A stretch of 7,821 bases of DNA from Chlamydiota bacterium (GTDB taxonomy: Bacteria > Chlamydiota > Chlamydiia > Chlamydiales > SM23-39): NCBI GenBank assembly GCA_027449725.1, contig DAIDLB010000039.1, positions 1-7,821 of the forward strand. The letters are read 5' to 3'. The notes beneath the pieces were generated by a model. That model was given only the letters and a program-made list of their open reading frames with translations, was not told where the DNA came from and searched no databases. Positions 1 through 6,342 of this stretch are shown one piece after another. The translations under genes were made by a program, and so were the position numbers. Numbering within the stretch: the first letter of the stretch is position 1; every line of letters begins with the position of its first letter.

Positions 1-2385
1 AGGGTTTTTTCCCCGGAAGAGCGTGAGAAGCCTTTTGGACACGTCGTCCGCTACATCGGGAAGCGCGCCGAGAGGCGTCTGCATTTCGGGGAAAAAGGCG
101 CCGAACTTCTTTAGCGATTCGATGAGCAGGTAATTCGTCGGAAACCAGATCGGCCCCCGCCAATTCGAGTTGCCCCCCTTGATCTTGTATTGGGAAACGC
201 CCGGCTCGTACCGGATTTGCGACTCTTTGAACTGGACCGGATGCGCTTCGTGGATTTTAGAGAGGCTCCGGATGCCGTAAGGCGAGAGGAATTCTTCGGG
301 GTTGGTGAGATAGGCGAGAATTCGGGTGAGCTGGTTTTGGCTGACGAGGGACAGAAAATAGGAATTCTCATCTTCCAGAACACATTCAGCCGTGAGAAGA
401 GAGCGGTTTTCCATGAACCAGAGGAGATGCGCTTTGAACTCGGGCGTGTGGCCCAAATCGTCCTTCCCGATCCGGTCTACGGCAAAGAGGGGGATCAGAC
501 CGACGAGCGAGCGGACCCTGAGGGGGGCAAAATGGCCATCGTCATAGACAAGAGCGTCGTAGAAAAAACCGTCTTCCTCATCCCACAGGGAATATTGCTT
601 ATTGCCCCTCGTCTTCATTGCAGCGCCGATATGGACGAAGTGCTGAAAAAACTTCGTCGCAATCGACTCGTAAGCGCGATTTTCTTTGGCCAGCTCGAGC
701 GCGATCCGCATCATGTTGAGAGAAAACATCGCCATCCAGCCGGTGCCGTCCGACTGCTTGACAAGCGCATTGTCGAGCGCAGCTTCCGAACGGTCGAGGA
801 TCGCCACGTTGTCGAGCCCCAAAAAGCCCCCTTCGAAGACATTGCACCCCGAGCTGTCGACCTGGTTGACCCAGAAGGAAAAGTTGAGCATCAGCTTAAA
901 AAAGCAGCTCTCCAAAAAGGAGCGGTCCTTCTTCCCTTCCATCTCATAAAGCCGGAGGAGAACCCATCCCTGCACCGGAGGGTTCAAATCGGAAAAATTC
1001 CACTCATAGGCCGGGATCGCCCCGTTCGGATGCTGAAACTGCTCGAAAAGGAGAAGCCAGAGCTGCTCTTTGGCAAAGCGGATATCGACCAGCGCATAGG
1101 TCAGACAGTGAAAGGCCAGGTCCCAGGCGGCAAACCACGGATATTCCCACTTGTCAGGCACGGAGAGGATCCGCATCGAGTTGAGGTGCTGCCAGTGGAC
1201 ATTTCGGATCCGGTAGCGCGATTCGGGAGGAGGGTGGGCCGGGTCGTCCCCCTTCAACCATTTTTCAACGTCGAAGAAATAGAACTGCTTGCTCCAAAGC
1301 ATCCCCGCGAGCGCCTGCCTCTGGATGTTCCTTTCTTCGGCATCGGCCTCTTTCGGGTGGATGGACGCATAGAATTCGTCTGCCTCCCGGACCCGCTCCG
1401 CAAACACCTCGGCAATTCCGCGCATCGGGTCTTTCAAAAGATTTGGAGAAAGGCGGAAATAAACAACCGCTTCTTCTTTCGGCAAAACCTCAAAGCGGTA
1501 GTGGTAACACGCCTTCGTCCCCGATCCATTGGCAAGGGCTGAAGCGTCTTTGTGGATCAGGAAGCGATGGAAAGCGTCTTTCAAACCGGTCTCGTTTTGG
1601 GCGAAAAGGGCTTCGCCTCCCGGACTCGCATAAAAGAACCTCTCGCCCAAATGATATTCGAACGGCAGGCTGGGAGGAGTCGGGATCGCCGCATCGTCGG
1701 CAACCAGGAAGGGGCCCTTTTTCGCAATGACAGGCTCCGCCTCCTCTTTTTCTCCCCAGGACCATTGCTTTCGAAACCAAAGTTGTCCGAGGAGATGCAA
1801 AGGGGCCGCCTTATCGCCTCGATTGACTGCCGTGATCCGGATGCAGGTATCTTCCGCATCCGCCTTCGCGTATTCGATCGAAATGTCGAAATGGGCATTG
1901 CTGTCGAAAACACCGGTATCGGCCAGCTCATATTCGGGAGCGTCCGTGCCGATAGAGCGGTTTTTTTCCTTCAAGAGCTCGTACGGAAAAGGCGCCTGCG
2001 GGTATTTGTAGAGGCATTTCATGTAAGAGTGGGTCGGGGTGCCGTCGAGATAATAATAGAGTTCTTTGACGTCTTCGCCGTGGTTGCCTTCGTGGCCGTT
2101 CAGGCCGAAAAAGCGCTCTTTGATAATCGGATCGGCTTCGTTCCAAAAGGCGGGAGCAAAGGCGAGCACCTGATAGCGGTCGCACCAGCCGGCGATCCCA
2201 TCCTCTCCCCATCGATAGGCCTTCCTGTGGGACTCTTCAAAGGGAAAGTAGCTCCAGGCATCCCCATTTTCGCTATAGTCTTCGCGCACCGTCCCCCACG
2301 CCCGCTCCGCGAGGTAGGGACCCCACTTGACCCAGGGAGTGCCGAGATGGGGATCAATTTCCTGTAAACGGAGTTTTTCTTTCAT
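1..2385 (-). CDS. GH63/MGH1-type glycoside hydrolase (glucosidase-like), 3' end cut by window edge
   Basis: The frame reads without a stop from the ATG at 2385 to base 1, giving 795 residues; the C-terminus lies outside the window. It resembles the large (roughly 850-900 residue) bacterial glucosidase/mannosylglycerate-hydrolase-like family of clan GH63. That family has an N-terminal beta-sandwich followed by an (alpha/alpha)6 barrel. Family-like blocks seen by translation include WFRKQWSWG (about 203-211), AGMLWSKQFYFFDVEKWLKGD-type sequence (about 360-380), PWFAAWDLAF (416-425), HPNGAIPAYEWNFSDLNPP-type sequence (about 452-470), FEGGFLGLDNVAILDRS (about 517-533) and SNWRGPIWFP (740-749). 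Asp422 in the AAWDLAF block is the likely catalytic acid; the partner Glu normally lies near the C-terminus and is probably beyond the edge. No signal peptide is visible, so a cytoplasmic enzyme acting on an oligosaccharide, glycogen fragment or glucoside is likely. The substrate cannot be told. The start overlaps the cyclase stop as ATGA, with GGGGA (2394-2390) as a ribosome site inside the upstream gene. The family call is firm and the specificity open. Confidence 0.85.
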   Translation of the reverse strand, partial: MKEKLRLQEIDPHLGTPWVKWGPYLAERAWGTVREDYSENGDAWSYFPFEESHRKAYRWGEDGIAGWCDRYQVLAFAPAFWNEADPIIKERFFGLNGHEGNHGEDVKELYYYLDGTPTHSYMKCLYKYPQAPFPYELLKEKNRSIGTDAPEYELADTGVFDSNAHFDISIEYAKADAEDTCIRITAVNRGDKAAPLHLLGQLWFRKQWSWGEKEEAEPVIAKKGPFLVADDAAIPTPPSLPFEYHLGERFFYASPGGEALFAQNETGLKDAFHRFLIHKDASALANGSGTKACYHYRFEVLPKEEAVVYFRLSPNLLKDPMRGIAEVFAERVREADEFYASIHPKEADAEERNIQRQALAGMLWSKQFYFFDVEKWLKGDDPAHPPPESRYRIRNVHWQHLNSMRILSVPDKWEYPWFAAWDLAFHCLTYALVDIRFAKEQLWLLLFEQFQHPNGAIPAYEWNFSDLNPPVQGWVLLRLYEMEGKKDRSFLESCFFKLMLNFSFWVNQVDSSGCNVFEGGFLGLDNVAILDRSEAALDNALVKQSDGTGWMAMFSLNMMRIALELAKENRAYESIATKFFQHFVHIGAAMKTRGNKQYSLWDEEDGFFYDALVYDDGHFAPLRVRSLVGLIPLFAVDRIGKDDLGHTPEFKAHLLWFMENRSLLTAECVLEDENSYFLSLVSQNQLTRILAYLTNPEEFLSPYGIRSLSKIHEAHPVQFKESQIRYEPGVSQYKIKGGNSNWRGPIWFPTNYLLIESLKKFGAFFPEMQTPLGALPDVADDVSKRLLTLFRGKNP

Positions 2386-4259
2386 CTCATCCCCATTAGC
2401 TCATAGAGGGAGATTTTTTCTCTTTTTCCTTTGACCTCGACGCAATCGACCAGCCGTGTGGCAAATCTATCGCCCAATTGTTTTTGCGTCGCTTCGCCGA
2501 GGAGGATCGAGGTGCCGTAGTCTTTATTTTTGACCTGGATGCGCGACGCCGCGTTGACCATATCGCCGATGAGGGTGTAGTTCATCCGCTCCGGGGTTCC
2601 GATATTGCCGACGATAGCGACGCCCGAGTTGATCCCGAAGCGGGTCTTAAAGACCGGAAGGTTTTTCTCGAGGCAGCGCCGGTTGAACTCCTGGACAAAC
2701 GCATGGCACCGGAGCGCCGTCTCGGCACAGGCGGCCGCTTGGGTTTGGCATGGGTTCGGCGCACCCCAAAACGCCATGATGCTATCTCCAATGTACTTGT
2801 CGATCGTCCCTCCGGCTTCGAGAATGATCTTGGACATCCCGTCGAAATATTCTGCCAAAAGGGCCATTAAGGCTTCGGTCGGCTGCGCTTCTGTGATCGT
2901 TGTAAACCCCTCGATATCGGAGAAGAGAACCGTCACCTCCTTCTTGTCTCCGCCAAGCTGAATCTCCCGGTTTTGGGAGAAAAGAGCTTGGACGATTTCC
3001 TTCGGCACATAGCGGGTGAACGATCGGACCGCCGAGCGCATCTGCGCGATCGCCAAATCCATTAGATAGATCTCTTTGACCCTGGAATGCACCCTGACTT
3101 CATCGGAAAAATCGAGATGGCGCACTTTATCGACTTCTTTGGCCAAAAGAACGATCGGCCTGGATAGCCTCGAAGAGAGAAGCACAACTCCGAGACTTGC
3201 AAGTCCCAAAATAAGCAGCACGATGAGGACCGCACTTTTTTGCGTCTCTTCCAGTTTGGCAAAAAAGTCGCTATGAGGAACGAGGACGGCGATGAGCCAA
3301 TCGTCTCCGTTTTTGAGGGGAAACGGCTCCACGTTGCAGAGATAGCGGATCTTCTGCCACTCAAATTCGAAGCTCTGCTCCTTGCTGCCTTGGTAGCTCT
3401 TGAAAGCGGCGGCAGCTGCCTCCGGAGGAATGGTCGAGAAATACTGCGGCTTCCTTTCAGGGACGATCAAATCCCCTTTAGAGTCCAGGATGAAAATTTT
3501 TCCGGTTTTTCCAACCGTTTGTTTCGCCAAAAAAGCGGACAACACATCAAAGGAGAGATCGATGCCGGTTACGCCAAAGATAGTCCCTGTTGAATCGAAC
3601 AGGGGCTCTGCAAGGGTAATCCCGGATGCGCTGCTTTCAAAAAAGCGGTATACGGGTGTCCAAAAAAGCCCCTTTGCCTGTTTCGCCCCCACATACCAGG
3701 GACGCGTGCGCGCATCGTAGCGGGCCTGCACAAACGATTCGGAAGCAAGAACGTTGAAATCTTCGTCGAGATAGCTCGTCGTCTCCGTCGGCTCTCCCCT
3801 GGAAAGCAAAATCGATTGCCAATAGTAGGCTGCATTCTTTGGCAGTGCAGTATCTGGCTTGGAGAAAAAAGTTTTCTGGTCGGAAAAAGAGAGGTCCCCT
3901 GCCGTAAAAATATCACCCTTTTCGGTGCCGATGTAGAGAAAGGCGACGTTCGGATAGTTTTTTACAACGGAGAGCATCATCGAGCGCATCTGTTCATTTT
4001 GCGGATCGATTTCGTCCAACGAACGGTAGAGGGTTGCAATCGTTAGATCGATCCGCTCGGTCGATTCGAAAAGGTTCTTCAATTCTTCGTTCGTGTCTTC
4101 CTGGACGTGCGCCATCACCTCGCTCGAGATCTCCGTGACGACCTCGCTATTTTTCGCCCCTAAAAAAAGGAGAACGGCGGTAAACGAGGCAATGATCAGG
4201 GCCATGAAGATCGAGAGGATATTGATGCGCATCGTGATGCGCCGGGTCTCTTTTTCCAT
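2382..4259 (-). CDS. Membrane-bound class III adenylate cyclase with dCache sensor and HAMP domain
   Basis: This 625-residue protein converts ATP to cAMP if active. An N-terminal membrane helix (about 11-34) is followed by an extracytoplasmic dCache-like sensor (about 40-330, with the typical RPWY at 186-189 and GVTGIDLSF at 229-237). A second helix (about 342-362), a HAMP-type linker (about 362-412) and the YVPKEIV helix before the catalytic domain (about 440-620) come next. The cyclase residues are all present: metal aspartates D448 (FSDIEGF) and D492 (GDSIMAFWG), transition-state N569 and R573 (VNAASR). The purine-selecting pair is K488 (IDKYIGD) and T562 (YTLIGD), which is the adenylate rather than the guanylate pattern. 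A homodimer is expected. The start at 4259 is preceded by AAAAGG about 8 bases upstream and lies 2 bases after the hydrolase stop; Met10 is an alternative start just before the first helix. Its stop overlaps the glycosidase start. The sensed ligand is unknown; Cache domains commonly bind small molecules such as amino acids or organic acids. Confidence 0.93.
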   Translation of the reverse strand: MEKETRRITMRINILSIFMALIIASFTAVLLFLGAKNSEVVTEISSEVMAHVQEDTNEELKNLFESTERIDLTIATLYRSLDEIDPQNEQMRSMMLSVVKNYPNVAFLYIGTEKGDIFTAGDLSFSDQKTFFSKPDTALPKNAAYYWQSILLSRGEPTETTSYLDEDFNVLASESFVQARYDARTRPWYVGAKQAKGLFWTPVYRFFESSASGITLAEPLFDSTGTIFGVTGIDLSFDVLSAFLAKQTVGKTGKIFILDSKGDLIVPERKPQYFSTIPPEAAAAAFKSYQGSKEQSFEFEWQKIRYLCNVEPFPLKNGDDWLIAVLVPHSDFFAKLEETQKSAVLIVLLILGLASLGVVLLSSRLSRPIVLLAKEVDKVRHLDFSDEVRVHSRVKEIYLMDLAIAQMRSAVRSFTRYVPKEIVQALFSQNREIQLGGDKKEVTVLFSDIEGFTTITEAQPTEALMALLAEYFDGMSKIILEAGGTIDKYIGDSIMAFWGAPNPCQTQAAACAETALRCHAFVQEFNRRCLEKNLPVFKTRFGINSGVAIVGNIGTPERMNYTLIGDMVNAASRIQVKNKDYGTSILLGEATQKQLGDRFATRLVDCVEVKGKREKISLYELMGMR

Positions 4260-4261
4260 CT

Positions 4262-5074
4262 TCAGCCTTTTAACTCGATCACAGCCCCATCATAAATCCA
4301 TTCGACCGGGCAGCGGGTTTTTAGTCTTGTTTCTTCAGAGAGCCGCCTCAAATCGGCGTCGGTATGACAGGGATCGTGGTGTGTGACGATCCAGCGCTTG
4401 GGTCCTATCTCCGCGATGAAAGGCATAACCTCTTTTGCTGACGAATGGCCCCAGCCTCTTCGTCCCAGATGCTCTTCTTCAGTGTACTGCATCTCATGGA
4501 TGAGGAGATCGCTTTCCCGGAAAAAACCGACCAGTCCTCCCCTGGAATGCGCCTCCACTTCATTATCCGACGCATAACCGATCGTCTCTCGCGGTGTCGT
4601 TATTTTGAAGCAATAGGTCGTATACACATGATGGGCCAAATGGCACTCGACCGTAAGATTGCCGACCCGAACAGTCTCCATCGGATGGAAGGAAATCCTG
4701 GCGGGCAGATCGGCAAGTTTCACCGGAAAAAACTCTTCGGCAAAAAGCTGTTCGAAGAGCTCTTTCGGGGAGCGGCCCTTCCCTTGCGGCGCATGGATCC
4801 GGATCTCCACATCGGGGCAATAGAGCGGTTTGAAAAAGGGAAAGCCGATGAGATGGTCCCAATGCATGTGGCTGAAAAAAAGATGGATTCTTCGTACCCC
4901 TTCCTCCATTAGCTGATTGCCGAGGGGTAAAATGCCGGTGCCCGCGTCGATGATGGCGAGATCTTCGCCGTAGCGGACCTCCAGACAGGAAGTATTGCCG
5001 CCAAAATGGCTATACTGGGGCCCGCTGACAGGACAAGAGCCGCGCGTACCCCAAAATTTCAGGTAATGTTCCAT
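4262..5074 (-). CDS. Metallo-beta-lactamase-fold metal-dependent hydrolase, possibly a phosphodiesterase
   Basis: This 270-residue soluble protein has the full metal-binding set of the metallo-beta-lactamase fold. H69, H71, D73 and H74 form HMHWDH, and H148 or H149 lies in LAHHVY. D170 (GYASD) would bridge the two metals, and H232 or H233 sits in THHDP. The N-terminus KFWGTRGSCPVSGP followed by FGGNTSCLEV is characteristic of the PhnP/phosphodiesterase-like branch (COG1235 type), not of true beta-lactamases. The conserved LIHEMQY (191-197) and GWGHSS (207-212) blocks fit the same branch. There is no signal peptide or membrane helix, so it should be cytoplasmic. The adjacent adenylate cyclase gene, starting 2 bases after this stop, makes a cyclic nucleotide phosphodiesterase an attractive guess, but other phosphoesters are equally possible from sequence alone. 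The start at 5074 lacks an evident Shine-Dalgarno sequence. No better in-frame start is obvious, because the conserved fold begins within a few residues of this methionine. Confidence 0.88.
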   Translation of the reverse strand: MEHYLKFWGTRGSCPVSGPQYSHFGGNTSCLEVRYGEDLAIIDAGTGILPLGNQLMEEGVRRIHLFFSHMHWDHLIGFPFFKPLYCPDVEIRIHAPQGKGRSPKELFEQLFAEEFFPVKLADLPARISFHPMETVRVGNLTVECHLAHHVYTTYCFKITTPRETIGYASDNEVEAHSRGGLVGFFRESDLLIHEMQYTEEEHLGRRGWGHSSAKEVMPFIAEIGPKRWIVTHHDPCHTDADLRRLSEETRLKTRCPVEWIYDGAVIELKG

Positions 5075-5080
5075 TTAAAA

Positions 5081-5108
5081 TTGACTATATGCATTTCAAC
5101 ACAAAAAT
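5081..5108 (+). promoter_or_regulatory. Candidate sigma70-type promoter for aroC
   Basis: TTGACT (5081-5086) matches the -35 consensus at five of six bases. It is followed after 16 bases by AAAAAT (5103-5108), a four-of-six -10 match. Transcription would start around 5115, giving a leader of about 55 bases before the ATG at 5171. The -35 sits only 7 bases from the start codon of the divergent hydrolase gene and shares bases with that gene's candidate -10. The -10 is weak, so the assignment is tentative. Confidence 0.35.
5084..5089 (-). promoter_or_regulatory. Candidate -10 element for the hydrolase-cyclase-glycosidase operon
   Basis: On the minus strand the hexamer TATAGT matches the sigma70 -10 consensus at five of six bases. 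The best -35 at suitable spacing is TTCATT (5111-5106, 16-base spacer), which is weak. Transcription would begin near 5077, leaving only a few bases before the ATG at 5074. That fits the absence of a Shine-Dalgarno sequence but is unusual. It overlaps the candidate aroC -35. This is inference from short motifs only. Confidence 0.3.
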
Positions 5109-5160
5109 GAAGCGAATTTCGGCTTTCGAAAAGAGCCCCCATCCGCTATCGTTGAGGGAC

Positions 5161-5165
5161 GAGGA
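5161..5165 (+). promoter_or_regulatory. Ribosome binding site of aroC
   Basis: GAGGA ends 5 bases before the ATG at 5171, a normal Shine-Dalgarno position. Together with the conserved family N-terminus immediately downstream, it fixes the aroC start. Confidence 0.7.
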
Positions 5166-5170
5166 CTTTT

Positions 5171-6268
5171 ATGCCGAGCAATTCCTTCGGATCTCTCTTT
5201 CGAATCACGACGTTCGGAGAATCGCATGGGCCCGCGATCGGCGTCGTGATCGACGGCTGCCCCGCCGGCCTCCCCATCTCGACAGAAGAGATCCAGGCCG
5301 AGCTTTCGCTCCGCCAAGCGGGCAAGAGCCCCTACACCTCCCCTCGGGGAGAGAAGGATGAGACTGAAATTCTTTCGGGGGTCTTTGAGGGGAAAACAAC
5401 CGGCGCTCCGATCGCTCTTCTCATCCGGAACCGCGACGCCGATTCCTCCAAATATGAGCCGATCAAGGATCTCCTCCGCCCGGGCCACGCCAACTACACC
5501 TATCTCCAAAAATACGGCATCTTCGACTACCGCGGCGGCGGAAGATCGTCTGCCAGAGAGACGGCCGCGCGCGTCGCCGCCGGCGCAATCGCAAAGAAGT
5601 TTTTAGCCCACTTCGGCGTCCATACCTGCGCTTTCGTCTCGGAAATCGGCGGCATCGCCATGCCCCCTCCCATCCTCAAAAATCTTGCGGCCTTAAGAAA
5701 AAAAACACTGGCCAACCCGATCTTCTGCCCCGATGAAAAGGCGGCGAAAAAGATGATGGCGGCAATCGAGGCGGCCAAAAAAGAGGGCGATTCGCTCGGA
5801 GGCATTTTGCAGGGGGCGGCGGTGGGGCTACCCGCGGGCCTCGGCGATCCGGTCTATCAAAAACTCGAGGCGAACCTCGCCTATGCGATGCTCTCGCTTC
5901 CGGCGACAAAGGGCTTTGAGATCGGCTCCGGCTTTGCCGCCGCCCGGATGAGGGGGTCGGAGCACAACGATACTTTTGAAACGGACCGGAAAGGGACGAT
6001 TCATACCGCCGGCAACCTCGCCGGAGGAACACTCGGCGGCATCTCAACAGGGGCGCCGCTCTATTTCCGTGTGGCCTTCAAGCCGACATCGAGCATCGAA
6101 AAACCCCAAAAAACCGTCTCTACGACGGGTAAGGCAGCCACGTTCAGGCTCCCGCCCGGATCGCGCCACGATCCATGCGTCGCCATCCGCGCCGTACCCA
6201 TAGTCGAGTCAATGCTCGCGCTCGTTCTCGCCGACGCGCTCCTCATGAACCGCTTGTCCAAGATATAA
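5171..6268 (+). CDS. aroC: Chorismate synthase
   Basis: This 365-residue enzyme carries out the last shikimate-pathway step: 5-enolpyruvylshikimate 3-phosphate loses phosphate to give chorismate, using reduced FMN as cofactor. The protein is full length for the family (about 350-370). Family signatures are clear: TTFGESHGPAIGVVIDGCPAG-type sequence at 13-33 with H19, LRPGHANYTY with H106, RGGGRSSARETAARVAAGA-type sequence at 121-139, RGSEHNDTF at 261-269 and SRHDPCVAIR at 331-340. H19 and H106 correspond to the two histidines needed for FMN and substrate protonation. It is expected to be a cytoplasmic homotetramer. The start is supported by GAGGA 5 bases upstream and by the MPSNSFGSLFRITTFGESHG opening. 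It lies 74 bases before an aromatic amino acid permease on the same strand, which suggests a shared role in aromatic supply. No sign of damage or fusion to a flavin reductase is seen. Confidence 0.98.
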   Translation: MPSNSFGSLFRITTFGESHGPAIGVVIDGCPAGLPISTEEIQAELSLRQAGKSPYTSPRGEKDETEILSGVFEGKTTGAPIALLIRNRDADSSKYEPIKDLLRPGHANYTYLQKYGIFDYRGGGRSSARETAARVAAGAIAKKFLAHFGVHTCAFVSEIGGIAMPPPILKNLAALRKKTLANPIFCPDEKAAKKMMAAIEAAKKEGDSLGGILQGAAVGLPAGLGDPVYQKLEANLAYAMLSLPATKGFEIGSGFAAARMRGSEHNDTFETDRKGTIHTAGNLAGGTLGGISTGAPLYFRVAFKPTSSIEKPQKTVSTTGKAATFRLPPGSRHDPCVAIRAVPIVESMLALVLADALLMNRLSKI

Positions 6269-6269
6269 T
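6264..6269 (+). promoter_or_regulatory. Perfect TATAAT hexamer at the aroC stop, possible internal promoter for the permease gene
   Basis: TATAAT overlaps the aroC stop codon TAA (6266-6268) and is followed by a run of T. It is a perfect -10 match, but no acceptable TTGACA-like -35 lies 16-18 bases upstream, and there is no TG extension. If used, it would give a leader of about 67 bases that includes the palindrome at 6293-6304. It could be chance, as the sequence here is AT-rich. Confidence 0.25.
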
Positions 6270-6292
6270 TTTTTTTGCAAATAAAACCATTG

Positions 6293-6304
6293 GAATTGCA
6301 ATTC
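6293..6304. repeat. Perfect 12-base palindrome, candidate operator upstream of the permease gene
   Basis: GAATTGCAATTC reads the same on both strands. It is centred about 45 bases before the permease start, in a 74-base gap between genes. The symmetry does not extend outward (flanks G and A do not pair). It is too short and has no loop for a terminator, so a site for a dimeric regulator is the more likely function if it has one. It does not match the TrpR or TyrR consensus sites known to me. Confidence 0.35.
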
Positions 6305-6342
6305 AGCTCCTTGGTACACTTTACCCAATTCTTTGAGGAACC

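Noticed and set aside
190..1542. A 450-codon open frame on the plus strand, followed by another of 271 codons at 1552-2367
   Set aside because: Both lie opposite the glycosidase gene, whose minus-strand translation shows many family-specific blocks. The antisense products show no recognisable domains and look like shadows of G/C-biased codons.
2582..2791. Small minus-strand frame inside the cyclase catalytic domain
   Set aside because: It is out of frame with the cyclase, whose catalytic residues are all read in the longer frame.
6269..6276. Run of eight T after the aroC stop as an intrinsic terminator
   Set aside because: No stable GC-rich hairpin lies immediately before the T run, so a terminator cannot be supported.
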